Part shown: positions 18,132-28,090 of the stretch, in pieces | Layout of the letters: each line of letters begins with the position of its first letter | Numbering within the stretch: the stretch's first letter is position 1 | From: Providencia vermicola | GTDB taxonomy: Bacteria > Pseudomonadota > Gammaproteobacteria > Enterobacterales > Enterobacteriaceae | Reading direction: 5' to 3' | Assembly: GCF_010748935.1 (NCBI RefSeq) | Contig: NZ_CP048796.1 | Coordinates: 2,979,001-3,043,000, forward strand | Length of the DNA stretch: 64,000 nt | The notes under the pieces: generated by a model | Database searches by the model: none | The model's input: only the letters and a program-made list of their open reading frames with translations | What the model was told of the DNA's origin: nothing | Position numbers and translations under genes: made by a program

Positions 18132-19019
18132 ATGCAAAACGAGATACTAGATTCGGTTGGACTCGACGTTCAGGTACACCTCATAAATTCATTTACACGA
18201 AATAATTCTGGCGGTAATCCCGCTGGGGTCGTGCTCTATCCCCCTGAGCTAAGCGATGCACAAAAAATAGCCATCGCACGGAAAGTTGGCTTTTCCGAGA
18301 CAGCGTTTGTCTATCGTGGCGAAAAAACCGATTTCAAGGTGGATTTTTTCACTCCAGAAGCAGAAGTAGACTTTTGTGGGCACGCTACACTAGCCGCATT
18401 TTTTACCCTTTTTTCACTTCATCAGCTGACTTCTGGGCATTATACACAGAAAACAAAAGCTGGAATTCTGAGTGTCGATGTCAGTTCTGATGGGATCATC
18501 ATGGAGCAAGCTTTACCTATCATACGCAAAGGACCTGATGTTGCAGATGTTGCAAGCGCTCTTGGCATACCACAAGAAACTATCGAGGCAACGGGTCTCC
18601 CCATAGAGGTGATCTCAACAGGATTACCAGACATTATTATTCCCGTACAGCCCAGTCAATTAGATGACCTACGTCCAAACTATGCGCAAATCACCAACCT
18701 AAGTCGCCAATTTAATACGATAGGTTTCCATGTATTTGAACTGAGCAGCGATGCATCTATCACCGCCCACTGCCGTAACTTTGCACCTCTTTATGGCATA
18801 AATGAAGAATCTGCAACGGGGAGCTCCAGCGGCGCTTTAGGATGCTATTTAGTCAAGCATGTCTTGCCTAATGACACGCATTTTCTGTTAGAGCAAGGGC
18901 GTGCTATGGCATGTTCTTCCCTCCTTCAGGTGATAATTAATAAACAAGGACAAACGATAAATCGTGTCAGAGTTGGTGGGCAAGCTGCGATGGTTGGCAC
19001 AAAAATAGTTAGAATTTAA
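18132..19019 (+). CDS. PhzF-family isomerase/epimerase-like protein
   Basis: The 295-residue product has the PhzF fold signatures: NPAGVVL near residue 29, the catalytic Glu in GFSETAF (Glu56), DFCGHATLAA near 80 and a C-terminal GSSSGALGCYLV near 233. PhzF of Pseudomonas isomerises a phenazine precursor, but most homologues such as E. coli YddE have unknown substrates. No phenazine genes are nearby, so the reaction is not assigned. GGAG lies 6 bases before the ATG. It stands alone between two decayed strips. Confidence 0.88.
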   Translation: MQNEILDSVGLDVQVHLINSFTRNNSGGNPAGVVLYPPELSDAQKIAIARKVGFSETAFVYRGEKTDFKVDFFTPEAEVDFCGHATLAAFFTLFSLHQLTSGHYTQKTKAGILSVDVSSDGIIMEQALPIIRKGPDVADVASALGIPQETIEATGLPIEVISTGLPDIIIPVQPSQLDDLRPNYAQITNLSRQFNTIGFHVFELSSDASITAHCRNFAPLYGINEESATGSSSGALGCYLVKHVLPNDTHFLLEQGRAMACSSLLQVIINKQGQTINRVRVGGQAAMVGTKIVRI

Positions 19020-19308
19020 AAAGACAAATGAATATTACGTGGGTTTAACTCAGATAATGTCAGTGTAAAAAGCTACGATTATCGCCAAAAGCAATATAAA
19101 TGCTTTACTCGCATCTTTGCTACATCCGGCCCCGTAATATTATTGTGTTGATAGATTATGCATGTCACGCCTTGTTGATATTGCAACAACCGTACCTGAA
19201 AGAAGACTCACCCGAAAATTTGTGATGGCGAAGACTAAAAACACTCATGAGTGGAAAATATTGAGTATACTGATGTGACATAAAATATATTTGCTTAAGT
19301 TGGTCTTT

Positions 19309-19710
19309 ATGTCGACAAATTTTCACGTTTACCTCGCGACTAAATCGCTACCATCGCCTTCTAAATGGCAAGCGGAAATAACAAAAATGAATAGCTCGCT
19401 GATTATGGATACTGACATTAACTTAGTCACTTTCTCTGGCTTTCTGCCTTTTCAATTTAATCAAGAAATAACGGGCTTTGAATACTGTTCATGGTTTATA
19501 GACCATGAAGAAAAACAAGAGGTTAATATACCTAGTGCTGATTTCTGTATGTGTTTTTCAATCGGTAACAATCCCTTAGAACTAACCATAACGGTGATAT
19601 CCATATACTGCCTCATAAAATTAACTGATGGCGTACTTTTTGACCCTCAAAAGGGTATATATATCGAGCCTTCTAATATTTTCACTTGGAAAAAAGAAAT
19701 GTTGACTTAG
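19309..19710 (+). CDS. Hypothetical protein, possible orphan immunity
   Basis: From ATG 19309 the product is 133 residues, starting MSTNFHVYLATKSLPSPSKW; a TTG six codons upstream is unlikely. It has an alternating beta pattern, no signal peptide and one hydrophobic stretch (LTITVISIYCLIKLTDG) near residue 95 typical of a buried helix with the first helix of the fold at SKWQAEI. The look is that of small polymorphic-toxin immunity proteins, but I cannot name a family. It lies ~2 kb before the T6SS and has no toxin partner beside it. Confidence 0.5.
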   Translation: MSTNFHVYLATKSLPSPSKWQAEITKMNSSLIMDTDINLVTFSGFLPFQFNQEITGFEYCSWFIDHEEKQEVNIPSADFCMCFSIGNNPLELTITVISIYCLIKLTDGVLFDPQKGIYIEPSNIFTWKKEMLT

Positions 19711-20235
19711 CTAACCTTAACGCCTCAAAGTTTGGCATTATAGACTTTCATCAATAAACATAAGCAAAGACTCTTTAAAAGTTACTTAGCGAGTATTACC
19801 AGATTGTATCTTAGGGATTAATGAATAAACTCAACAGCTATTGAGGTGTTTACACTTCTCCACCTCCCCTAAAGTGAGGCAACTATAATCAGATTTTCTG
19901 CCAAAGCTACAACCTGAATTGAACTGAACTAAACTCATAAAAGTTTAATTCCCCCCCAACGGAGAGACATCGAAAACAACGAGAAAACTCTAAATTACTA
20001 TGTCTTACTTAATAAGAGTCAACCGTCACTTATGGCTATACCATAGCCCGTTTGATTAAGGAGTGGAGACTCCTTACTGACATGAAAAACAGTCAATCTA
20101 TATTTCGTTCATCGTACTGAGCCCGATCATGAACCGATAAAGAAACTCATTATTGCCGCAAAAGGTCAAACTCACTAACGTACTTGCCGAACAATCCAAG
20201 GCTTAAAAACGTTGCGAAAAATGAATAAAGGTCAA
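19711..20235. other. Non-coding strip with a possible IS3-type fragment
   Basis: No intact gene is seen in 525 bases. A plus frame near 20030-20090 reads YGYTIARLIKEWRLLTDMKN, recalling the VSRYTVARLMKE segment of IS3-family OrfB transposases, followed by stops. The rest is featureless. Confidence 0.25.
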
Positions 20236-20565
20236 TTATTGACTTAATATTTTCTGTACCCAATCGCACCAACATTTGCAGTTTAAGCTCGATTCAATAG
20301 CTTCGGGATGTAATTCATACCACCATTTTTTGACTCCCTCATATTCTTGCTTTGTGAGAATAAAAGGCTTCCATTCCCCCATTCTATAATATTGGTCACA
20401 AGGGTCGCTTCCATGAAATAAAAATTCATTCAAAAAATCACAAGGAGGAAAATAACCTGAGCTATCAATCATCCCAAAGATTCCGTAAAGAACTTTAGAG
20501 TTTTCATCAATGATATTTATTGCTTTAACAATATTAACTTTGTGTTCCATTTTATCCATTGTCAT
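20236..20565 (-). CDS. Hypothetical protein, 109 residues, Trp/Cys-rich
   Basis: The protein starts MTMDKMEHKVNIVKA (the Met at 20559 is an equally possible start) and ends with CKCWCDWVQKIL. It has no signal peptide. The aromatic-rich middle (EWKPFILTKQEYEGVKKWWY) makes random translation unlikely. No family is recognised. It is one of three lone small genes in the strip before the T6SS and may be a stranded immunity gene (inference from position and size only). Confidence 0.45.
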   Translation of the reverse strand: MTMDKMEHKVNIVKAINIIDENSKVLYGIFGMIDSSGYFPPCDFLNEFLFHGSDPCDQYYRMGEWKPFILTKQEYEGVKKWWYELHPEAIESSLNCKCWCDWVQKILSQ

Positions 20566-21611
20566 TAAATTGTTATTGCTCTTATTAGCTGATAGCCATT
20601 AAACCAATCATCACGACTTGTAGCGGTTACTTTGTTTACTTTCTGGCAAGTCATTAACTCCAGCGCGCAAATATCGAGTATCATAGGATGAGCTACGTTT
20701 GTCGCTCTTAATCTGAATGGTCATTATAGAGATAACTTTATCTGTCGCTATTTTAGTTCATGACAAATTTTTTATTTTTGTCCCTGAGATAGTTAACTTA
20801 AATGATTTCAAACTTCCATTATTTGGTTTATTCATCTTAAAACAATCACAGAAAGCATACTAATTAAAATAAAATTCCAGCCACCCCATGACACCTTAGA
20901 TAATAAATTCAACAATTAAGATAATTCCAAAAAATAAGTAATCTAGCTTAATACCAAACTGAATACGCACGTACTGCACACCTCAATTAAAAATTACATT
21001 TAATAACAGATAGTTAAACATTGTGTTGTATATGATTCAATCAATGACACCACTGTAATTTATTTTCAGTATTATTTTGTTACGTTATTAACGTGAGTGT
21101 TTTTAATTTCAAAGTGGCTACACCGTATTTTTCGGTATAGGTTAGCTGTATTTTTTACTGCAACCCTAATGACATTCAATATACCGCATGTCTTCCAAAG
21201 ACCTCAGGGAACAATCATTTTTGATAGACAGTCATATATTCCTTTTTCATAGCAAGACTATTTTAATCAAAAAACGACAATCTACTAACAAAACGAGTAA
21301 AAAATCTTATATATGACACCCACATACTTTCACATATCAAATATTGCGTATAAATCTATTTGATACATCTTAATAAGTAGACATACAAAAAACAATATTA
21401 CCAATTGATATTATTTACTTTTTAATTTAAGGCAAAATAAAACAGGCCATATACTAAATTTACCGTCACATTTACTGATAAGAAAAGTTGATTTATTCCA
21501 TCAATAAAGATATAAATTTAATAACAACATAAGTGAAATAAACGCAATGTTATTGCAACCATTTATCAATATGCATTTCAATATGCGTGACAAATTCAAG
21601 GAATACTTCGC
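20566..21611. other. Long AT-rich leader before the T6SS operon
   Basis: About 1,050 bases carry no convincing gene on either strand. The DNA is strongly AT-rich, as expected for an H-NS-silenced leader before a T6SS (inference). I looked for a sigma-54 site (TGGCAC-N5-TTGC) and did not find one. The ribosome site for tssB is weak (AAGGAA at 21598-21603). Confidence 0.4.
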
Positions 21612-22109
21612 ATGTCAGATAGCTTTCAAAATGAAGTCCCCAAAGCTCGGGTTAATATTAAATTGGATCTGCACACCGGTGGCGCTCAGAAAAAAGTCGA
21701 ATTACCTCTAAAATTATTAGCCGTTGGTGATTACAGCCACGGGCAGGATGATAGAGCGTTATCTGAACGCGAAAAAATCAATATTAACAAGAATAACTTT
21801 GATAGCGTGTTAGCCGAATTCTCCCCGTCAGTGAACTTAACAGTCAAAAACACCCTTGCAGCGGATGGCAGTGAAGAAAGCATCGCATTGACGTTTAAAA
21901 ATATGAAAGATTTTGAACCTGAGCAAGTCGCTCGCCAGATTCCTCAGCTTCGTGCCATGTTAGCCATGCGTAACTTATTACGTGATCTGAAATCTAATCT
22001 GCTCGATAACGCCACGTTCCGTCGAGAACTGGAAAATATCCTTAAAGACCCATCACTTAGTGATGAGTTGCGTGAAGAGCTTGCTCAATTAGCACCAAAA
22101 AAAGATTAA
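21612..22109 (+). CDS. tssB: T6SS contractile sheath small subunit TssB (VipA)
   Basis: This 165-residue protein is the usual TssB length. Conserved features are the N-terminal PKARVNIKLDLHTGG, the LLAVGDYSHG motif near 40 and MKDFEPEQVARQIPQL near 98. TssB and TssC form the cytoplasmic contractile sheath that drives the Hcp tube. It is the first gene of the main T6SS operon and is followed immediately by tssC. Confidence 0.96.
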   Translation: MSDSFQNEVPKARVNIKLDLHTGGAQKKVELPLKLLAVGDYSHGQDDRALSEREKININKNNFDSVLAEFSPSVNLTVKNTLAADGSEESIALTFKNMKDFEPEQVARQIPQLRAMLAMRNLLRDLKSNLLDNATFRRELENILKDPSLSDELREELAQLAPKKD

Positions 22110-22134
22110 TATGGATTACGAAAGGATTATGCTG

Positions 22135-23673
22135 ATGTCTGTAAAAAATGAACCAACACAAGGCGCAACCACGGTACTTGATGACACCTCAAATCACGGT
22201 GTTTATGCCTCTTTGTTTGAAAAAATTAATTTAACCCCTGTAGCAAGTATCAGTGATATTAATGCATTCCAAGATAATGCTGCATTAGCCGATGCAACCG
22301 CAGATGAACGTGTTACCGTCGCAGTTCAAGTCTTTCTTGACCGTTTGAAATCTTCAGGTCAAAAAGTGGAGCGTTTAGACCGCAATCTACTCGACCACCA
22401 TATTGCTGAGCTTGATAAACAAATCAGTCAACAACTAGATGAAGTCATGCATCATTCCGAATTTCAACAAGTCGAATCAACATGGCGTGGGTTGAAATTT
22501 CTCGTTGATCGCACCGATTTTCGCCAAAATGTTAAAATTGAACTGCTCGATATTTCAAAAGACGACCTACGTCAAGATTTTGAAGATAGTCCAGAAGTCA
22601 TTCAAAGTGGTCTATACCATCACACCTATATTGCCGAATACGACACACCAGGTGGTGAGCCAATTGCCGCAATGATCTCCAACTATGAATTTGACCGTAG
22701 TGCCCAAGACATTGCGCTATTACGTAATATTTCAAAAGTTTCCGCATCAGCGCATATGCCATTTATTGGTTCTGTAGGCCCTAAATTCTTCGGCAAAGAT
22801 ACAATGGAAGAAGTGGCTGCAATTAAAGACATTGGTAACTACTTTGACCGCGCTGAATATATCAAATGGAAAGCATTCCGTGATTCCGATGATGCCCGTT
22901 ACATTGGTTTAACTATGCCTCGTGTGTTGGGTCGTCTACCTTATGGCCCCGATACAGTCCCTGTTCGTAGCTTCAATTATGTTGAAGAAGTTAAAGGGCC
23001 AGATCATGAGAAATATTTGTGGACAAATGCAACTTTCGCGTTTGCAGCGAATATGGTGAAAAGTTTTATTAATAATGGCTGGTGTGTCCAAATCCGAGGG
23101 CCTCAAGCTGGTGGTGCAGTTAAAGATTTGCCAATCCATTTATTTGACTTAGGCACTGGCAGTCAGGTGAAAATTCCTTCCGAAGTAATGATCCCTGAAA
23201 CACGTGAATTTGAATTTGCAAATCTTGGATTTATTCCGCTGTCATACTACAAAAACCGTGATTATTCCTGCTTTTTCTCTGCTAACTCAGCGCAAAAGCC
23301 AGCCCTGTATGACACGGCAGATGCAACCGCTAACAGTCGCATCAACTCCCGTTTACCATACATTTTCTTGCTATCACGTATCGCCCATTATCTGAAACTT
23401 ATTCAGCGTGAAAATATCGGTACGACCAAAGATAGACGCCTACTTGAGCTAGAACTCAACAATTGGGTACGTGGCTTAGTGACTGAAATGACTGATCCAG
23501 GTGATGACTTACAGGCCTCCCACCCTCTGCGCGATGCGAAAGTCGTGGTTGAGGACATTGAAGACAACCCTGGCTTCTTCCGAGTGAAACTGTATGCAGT
23601 TCCACACTTCCAAGTTGAAGGTATGGATGTCGATTTATCTTTAGTTTCACAGATGCCTAAAGCAAAATCCTAA
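22135..23673 (+). CDS. tssC: T6SS contractile sheath large subunit TssC (VipB)
   Basis: From ATG 22135 the product is 512 residues; the frame opens at 22111, but AAAGGA at 22121-22126 is correctly spaced only for 22135. TssC landmarks are LDKQISQQLDEVMHHSEFQ near 100, ESTWRGLKFLVD near 120 and the GGGAVKDLP-like GGAVKDLPIHLF near 325. With TssB it builds the sheath. It lies directly downstream of tssB and is followed by tssK after 23 bases. Confidence 0.96.
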   Translation: MSVKNEPTQGATTVLDDTSNHGVYASLFEKINLTPVASISDINAFQDNAALADATADERVTVAVQVFLDRLKSSGQKVERLDRNLLDHHIAELDKQISQQLDEVMHHSEFQQVESTWRGLKFLVDRTDFRQNVKIELLDISKDDLRQDFEDSPEVIQSGLYHHTYIAEYDTPGGEPIAAMISNYEFDRSAQDIALLRNISKVSASAHMPFIGSVGPKFFGKDTMEEVAAIKDIGNYFDRAEYIKWKAFRDSDDARYIGLTMPRVLGRLPYGPDTVPVRSFNYVEEVKGPDHEKYLWTNATFAFAANMVKSFINNGWCVQIRGPQAGGAVKDLPIHLFDLGTGSQVKIPSEVMIPETREFEFANLGFIPLSYYKNRDYSCFFSANSAQKPALYDTADATANSRINSRLPYIFLLSRIAHYLKLIQRENIGTTKDRRLLELELNNWVRGLVTEMTDPGDDLQASHPLRDAKVVVEDIEDNPGFFRVKLYAVPHFQVEGMDVDLSLVSQMPKAKS

Positions 23674-23696
23674 CGGTTATTAAAGGTCATTTCAGG

Positions 23697-25034
23697 ATGA
23701 AAATCTATCGTCCCCTATGGACTGACGGGGCCTTTTTGGCCCCCCAACAATTCCAGCAACAATCCCGTTGGGATAGCTATGTTGCCGAAGTCGTTGCCAA
23801 GATGGGCATAGCCTCAACATGGGGTGTGATTAACGTTGAATTTGATGAGAGCGCCTTAACGCTCTCTCGAGTCAGCGCTCAAAAAATGGTTGTGCGATTC
23901 CAAGATGGTACACTCATTGATACTGCTCTTGCTGATTCATTACCTCCAGTATTATCCCTCAATGACTATGCTGATCGCCAGTCATTAGATATCGTTTTAG
24001 CACTGCCTTTAATGTTGGCTAATGGCGGTAACTTAGTCCCTGAAACCGGAACAGACCGTCCACGTCGATTTAACCAAGAATGGGTTAAAGTCCAAGATTT
24101 ACTGGGGCATGAACAAACGGATATTGCTGTATTACGCCATGAAGCAACACTGCGTTTTGCCCACGATGAAAACAAAGCTTACATGACTTGCCCTGTTGCT
24201 AGACTCATACGTAATACGCAAGGCATGTGGGAGTTCGACAGCCATTTTATTCCACCATTACTTGCCTGTCAGGGAAGTCTCGAGTTACGAAAGCTGCTCT
24301 CTGAGTTTATGCATCGTTTAGTGGCCAAACGCCGTCGTTTAATGACATTACGCCGTGAAAGTAATGAAAAAATGGCTGACTTCGTGGTGGCTGATGTATC
24401 ACTATTTTGGCTATTAAATTCTCTAAATAGTGCAGAACCCGTATTAAATGAATTTTGTACGGCATTACATCGTCATCCTGAATTACTCTATCGGGAACTT
24501 GCTCGTTTAGCTGGAAGCTTATTAACTTTCTCATTAGAAAGTAAGCTGGAAGATATTCCGCTGTATAAGCATGATCAACCTGAACAGGTTTTCCCACCAC
24601 TTTTTACACTATTAAACACCTTACTTGAAGCCAGTTTACCTTCTCGCGTCATCAATATTGAACTGATAAAAGAAGGTCCATTCTGGAAAGGGCAACTCCA
24701 TGATGGTCGATTACGTGAGGAAGCCGATTTTTATTTATCTGTTCGCTCCTCCTTACCTGCGCATTTATTAATCGCCCAGTTCCCTCTCCTGTGCAAAGCT
24801 GGTAGCTATGACGATGTCGCGGATGTAGTGAATATTGCTTTAAATGGTATACCGCTAAAACCTCTTAGCCATGTGCCAACGGCAGTTCCTCTTCGCTTAG
24901 AAAATCAATATTTCGCGTTAGATATTGAAACACCAGAGGGTCAAGCCATGTTGTCCTCTAGCCAGTGTGCTTTTTATGTCCCCAGTACATTAGGTGATGT
25001 TCAATTAGAGCTATTTGCGGTACTTCGTTCATGA
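23697..25034 (+). CDS. tssK: T6SS baseplate protein TssK
   Basis: The 445-residue product begins MKIYRPLWTDGAFLAPQQFQ, the TssK start in which an L/W-x-G-x-FL-x-PQ-x-FQ pattern is conserved. TssK is a trimeric adaptor joining the baseplate to the TssJLM membrane complex. The length matches the family. Its stop overlaps the tssL start by 4 bases (ATGA), indicating coupled translation. Confidence 0.95.
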   Translation: MKIYRPLWTDGAFLAPQQFQQQSRWDSYVAEVVAKMGIASTWGVINVEFDESALTLSRVSAQKMVVRFQDGTLIDTALADSLPPVLSLNDYADRQSLDIVLALPLMLANGGNLVPETGTDRPRRFNQEWVKVQDLLGHEQTDIAVLRHEATLRFAHDENKAYMTCPVARLIRNTQGMWEFDSHFIPPLLACQGSLELRKLLSEFMHRLVAKRRRLMTLRRESNEKMADFVVADVSLFWLLNSLNSAEPVLNEFCTALHRHPELLYRELARLAGSLLTFSLESKLEDIPLYKHDQPEQVFPPLFTLLNTLLEASLPSRVINIELIKEGPFWKGQLHDGRLREEADFYLSVRSSLPAHLLIAQFPLLCKAGSYDDVADVVNIALNGIPLKPLSHVPTAVPLRLENQYFALDIETPEGQAMLSSSQCAFYVPSTLGDVQLELFAVLRS

Positions 25035-25687
25035 ATAAAACTACATCACACCATACTATTGATATGATCTTTGCGCCAACTTGGTTGATGGTCTGTCAAC
25101 TTCATCAAGGAATATCTATCGCCCACGGTGATAGTTTTTATCGTCGAGTCTGCCAATTAATCGATGAAACTCGACAAAAATTACTTGAGCTCGGATATTC
25201 GGAAGCCGCTATTGAGCACATGCAATATGCCCAATGTGCACTGATTGACGAAAGTGTGATGAACCGTCAGCAAAAAGATGAAGGCTATAACACTTGGCTC
25301 CAATCCCCATTACAAGCTCGTTATTTCAATACACTAGAGGCGGGCGATAAACTATGGGATCGCCTACGTGAGATCTTAAATGAAACCACGCCAAACCAAG
25401 ATGTATTACTGTGTTTTCATCGCGTGCTTACACTTGGATTTGTGGGAAAGTTTCGCCGGATAGATGCACCTGAACGTGAGCGTATTGTTGTTCAGCTCAA
25501 TACCCAACTACCCGATTACTTAATTTCGTCAGAGCTTCCGCTTGTGGTGAAGCCAAAGCTACGTTTCAGTCGTCGCCGACTTTACTGGTTTGGCTGGGTC
25601 GCCGGTATTCTTGTGCTCGCTGCCATGTGGTGGGGATTCAGTACATCCTTAGAACAATTATTGCAACAATGGATGATACAAGGGTAG
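25031..25687 (+). CDS. tssL: T6SS membrane protein TssL (DotU/IcmH)
   Basis: The 218-residue protein has the DotU cytoplasmic helical domain (AQCALIDESVMN near 75, GFVGKFR near 138) and a single C-terminal membrane span (WFGWVAGILVLAAMWWGF, ~187-204). It is the short TssL type without a fused peptidoglycan domain; that domain is supplied by the next gene. It interacts with TssM and TssK. Confidence 0.94.
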   Translation: MNKTTSHHTIDMIFAPTWLMVCQLHQGISIAHGDSFYRRVCQLIDETRQKLLELGYSEAAIEHMQYAQCALIDESVMNRQQKDEGYNTWLQSPLQARYFNTLEAGDKLWDRLREILNETTPNQDVLLCFHRVLTLGFVGKFRRIDAPERERIVVQLNTQLPDYLISSELPLVVKPKLRFSRRRLYWFGWVAGILVLAAMWWGFSTSLEQLLQQWMIQG

Positions 25688-25689
25688 GC

Positions 25690-27426
25690 ATGCAAAATCT
25701 AATTAAGCAATGCCTAACGCTTTTTGCGATGGGACTTTTTCTGTGGTTACTCTGGGGATTTTGGTCCCTTGGGCAAACTGTCACCCTTTTTGTTTCCATC
25801 TTAGTCCTCGTACTCACTAGCGGGGTACTATTTTGGCAATACAAACAACGGGCGCAAACGCTTTCCACTCAGCATAACTATCATGATGTACTTCCTGCCA
25901 ATAATTACCAAGGTCCCGTCATTCTGGTATGCGGGCAATCACAAGCACTATTTCCTGATGAGCAATTGCATCGTGAAACCGAGCAAGGCTGGTACCTTCG
26001 TGTTCCTAATCCACCAGAGCTCGTTAACTTACTAGTAGCATTGATGGAATATGCTCCCTCATTATCAGGGCAAATGTCATTACTTTATGCTGTATTACCG
26101 CAGCAATTGACCCAACAAGAAACACTCACTCAAGACGCCCTCAATTGGCGTAGAGCCATCGGTGAAGGTCGCCAAAAAACAGGGGTAAAACTCCCGTTTT
26201 GGGTTACTATTTACCTGACATTTCCACAACAATCTGAAGATATCTTCTCTCTTAGTGATGGGCAGATACCGTGGATGACCTTACTCAGTCATCAAACAGA
26301 GTTTCAAGTAGAACAAGAAGGGGCTATTTCCCTTGCATACTCTGCATGGTTACCTACACATATTGGTCATTCTGAGCAACGCCTTCAACTTTCTTTATGG
26401 CTTGATAACTTACAGCATTGGTTAAATCAGATTTTAGTTCCTCAGTTTACTTTAGCTCAAACAGGCGCTCCTAAACTGACGCCCTCTGCATGGGCAATCC
26501 AATGGATTGATGTAACGAGTGAGCCTAATAATTTATGGCAACAATTCATTCAAGCGAAAACCTCGCTACCACTCGTTGTCTCTACTCAAAAAGTCGACGT
26601 ACTACCTTTACCCGATGTCATGTTACGCCGTTTACATCATGATATTAGTTTAAGTCGTACAGAGAAAACTGTCGGTATGACTGGACTTATTTTTGGCATT
26701 TTCTTAATAGGCGCTTTAATTGGTAGTTACTACCACAATCAGCAATTAATTCGTCATACAGGGGAAGACATAACGCGTTTTTTACAGTTATCCGATACCC
26801 CATTGCCCCCTAAAATGACTGCTTACCAGCAACTGCAAGATGATGCGGCTCAATTAGCAAGTTGGGCGCGTGAGGGAATCCCAACGTCTTATTCTCTCGC
26901 CTTATACCAAGGTGATCGTATGTTGCCTTACTTGCACTCACTATTAAGTAGTTGGGCACCACCACAACCATCACCACCTACCATTATTCAAAATGCTCCA
27001 GAAGTGGTTACGCTTGACAGCTTAGCGTTATTCGATGTGGGCCAATACACACTCAAAGCAGGCGCCACTAAAGTCTTGGTAGATGCATTACTCAATATTA
27101 AAGCGAAGCCCGGTTGGTTAATTGTCGTCTCCGGCTATACCGACAACACTGGAAACGCTGAACTTAACCAAACACTGTCTTTAAAACGTGCGGAATCCGT
27201 CAGGGATTGGATGATTTCTACCAGTGATATCAGCCCAGCATGTTTTGCCGTTCGAGGAGACGGTCAAAATAACCCCGTTGCCGATAATCAGACTGCTGAA
27301 GGTCGAGCAAAGAATCGGCGCGTTGAAATTCGTTTGATCCCCCAAGCTGATGCTTGTCAAGGAACAAATACTCAAATCGTGTCATCGATGGACGATGACA
27401 CACATTCGACCCAAAAGGAGAAATAA
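25690..27426 (+). CDS. tagL: T6SS OmpA-domain protein (TagL-like)
   Basis: From ATG 25690, preceded by AAGGGTAGG, the product is 578 residues. Two hydrophobic segments at ~5-24 and 26-48 are followed by a large domain, a third span (GLIFGIFLIGALIGSYY) near 333-350 and a C-terminal OmpA/MotB peptidoglycan-binding domain (LALFDVGQYTLKAG near 432; SGYTDNTGNAELNQTLS near 475; AKNRRVEI at the end). It anchors the membrane complex to the cell wall, complementing the short TssL. The frame is open 63 bases earlier over tssL but without a ribosome site. Confidence 0.9.
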   Translation: MQNLIKQCLTLFAMGLFLWLLWGFWSLGQTVTLFVSILVLVLTSGVLFWQYKQRAQTLSTQHNYHDVLPANNYQGPVILVCGQSQALFPDEQLHRETEQGWYLRVPNPPELVNLLVALMEYAPSLSGQMSLLYAVLPQQLTQQETLTQDALNWRRAIGEGRQKTGVKLPFWVTIYLTFPQQSEDIFSLSDGQIPWMTLLSHQTEFQVEQEGAISLAYSAWLPTHIGHSEQRLQLSLWLDNLQHWLNQILVPQFTLAQTGAPKLTPSAWAIQWIDVTSEPNNLWQQFIQAKTSLPLVVSTQKVDVLPLPDVMLRRLHHDISLSRTEKTVGMTGLIFGIFLIGALIGSYYHNQQLIRHTGEDITRFLQLSDTPLPPKMTAYQQLQDDAAQLASWAREGIPTSYSLALYQGDRMLPYLHSLLSSWAPPQPSPPTIIQNAPEVVTLDSLALFDVGQYTLKAGATKVLVDALLNIKAKPGWLIVVSGYTDNTGNAELNQTLSLKRAESVRDWMISTSDISPACFAVRGDGQNNPVADNQTAEGRAKNRRVEIRLIPQADACQGTNTQIVSSMDDDTHSTQKEK

Positions 27427-27428
27427 CA

Positions 27429-27920
27429 ATGGCTATTCCTGTTTATTTATGGCTAAAAGATGACGGTGGCGCGGATATCAAGGGCTCTGTTAATGTACAA
27501 GATCGTGAAGGTAGCATTGAAGTGGTTGCACAAGACCATAACCTATACATACCAACCGATAATAATACTGGTAAGTTAACTGGAACCCGTATCCATACAC
27601 CATTCATTTTTGTGAAAGAAATTGATGCATCCAGCCCGTATCTGTACAAAGCGGTCACCACTGGTCAAACCTTGAAAGAGGCTGAATTCAAATGGTACCG
27701 CATTGATGATGCAGGGCAAGAAGTTGAGTATTTCAACACTAAACTAGAAAACGTCAAAGTCGTGAAAGTCGCGCCTAAAATGCACGATATCAAAGACCCA
27801 AACAAAGAGAAGCACAATCACTTAGAAGAGATTGAGCTGCGCTACGAAAAAATCACTTGGACTTATAAAGACGGCAACATCATTCATTCCGACTCATGGA
27901 ATGAGCGTGCAACCGCTTAA
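27429..27920 (+). CDS. hcp: T6SS inner tube protein Hcp (TssD)
   Basis: The 163-residue product starts MAIPVYLWLKDDGGADIKGS, the classic Hcp N-terminus, and keeps the length and beta-rich pattern of the family. Hcp hexamers stack as the expelled tube and can carry effectors in their lumen. It begins two bases after the previous stop with AAAGGAG upstream and is followed by a strong terminator, so hcp ends the first transcript segment. Confidence 0.97.
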   Translation: MAIPVYLWLKDDGGADIKGSVNVQDREGSIEVVAQDHNLYIPTDNNTGKLTGTRIHTPFIFVKEIDASSPYLYKAVTTGQTLKEAEFKWYRIDDAGQEVEYFNTKLENVKVVKVAPKMHDIKDPNKEKHNHLEEIELRYEKITWTYKDGNIIHSDSWNERATA

Positions 27921-27928
27921 TGATCTAT

Positions 27929-27953
27929 GCAGGCGCTTGCCGCCTGCTTTTTT
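27929..27953 (+). terminator. Rho-independent terminator after hcp
   Basis: GCAGGCG (27929-27935) and CGCCTGC (27941-27947) form a GC-rich 7-bp stem with a CTTGC loop followed by six T. It separates hcp from clpV and may allow hcp to be made in excess of the downstream genes. Confidence 0.92.
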
Positions 27954-28025
27954 GTGCTTATTTGCACCCCAATGATACACACAACACACAATTTATCTTG
28001 ATACCTAATGAACCTCGGTTAACGG

Positions 28026-28057
28026 TTAGGGGCGGTAGCATGCCTTGCTGCCCCTAA
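28026..28057. promoter_or_regulatory. Hairpin in the clpV leader
   Basis: TTAGGGGC (28026-28033) and GCCCCTAA (28050-28057) form a perfect 8-bp stem 33 bases before the clpV start. A-runs rather than T-runs follow on the plus strand, so it is not a plus-strand terminator; on the minus strand the T-run precedes the stem. It may be a 5' mRNA structure or operator for clpV. Confidence 0.5.
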
Positions 28058-28090
28058 AAAAACTTTTCCCCCCAATACGAGAGAGAGAAT

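Noticed and set aside
21400-21611. Sigma-54 promoter for the T6SS
   Set aside because: No TGGCAC-N5-TTGC arrangement was found in the leader.
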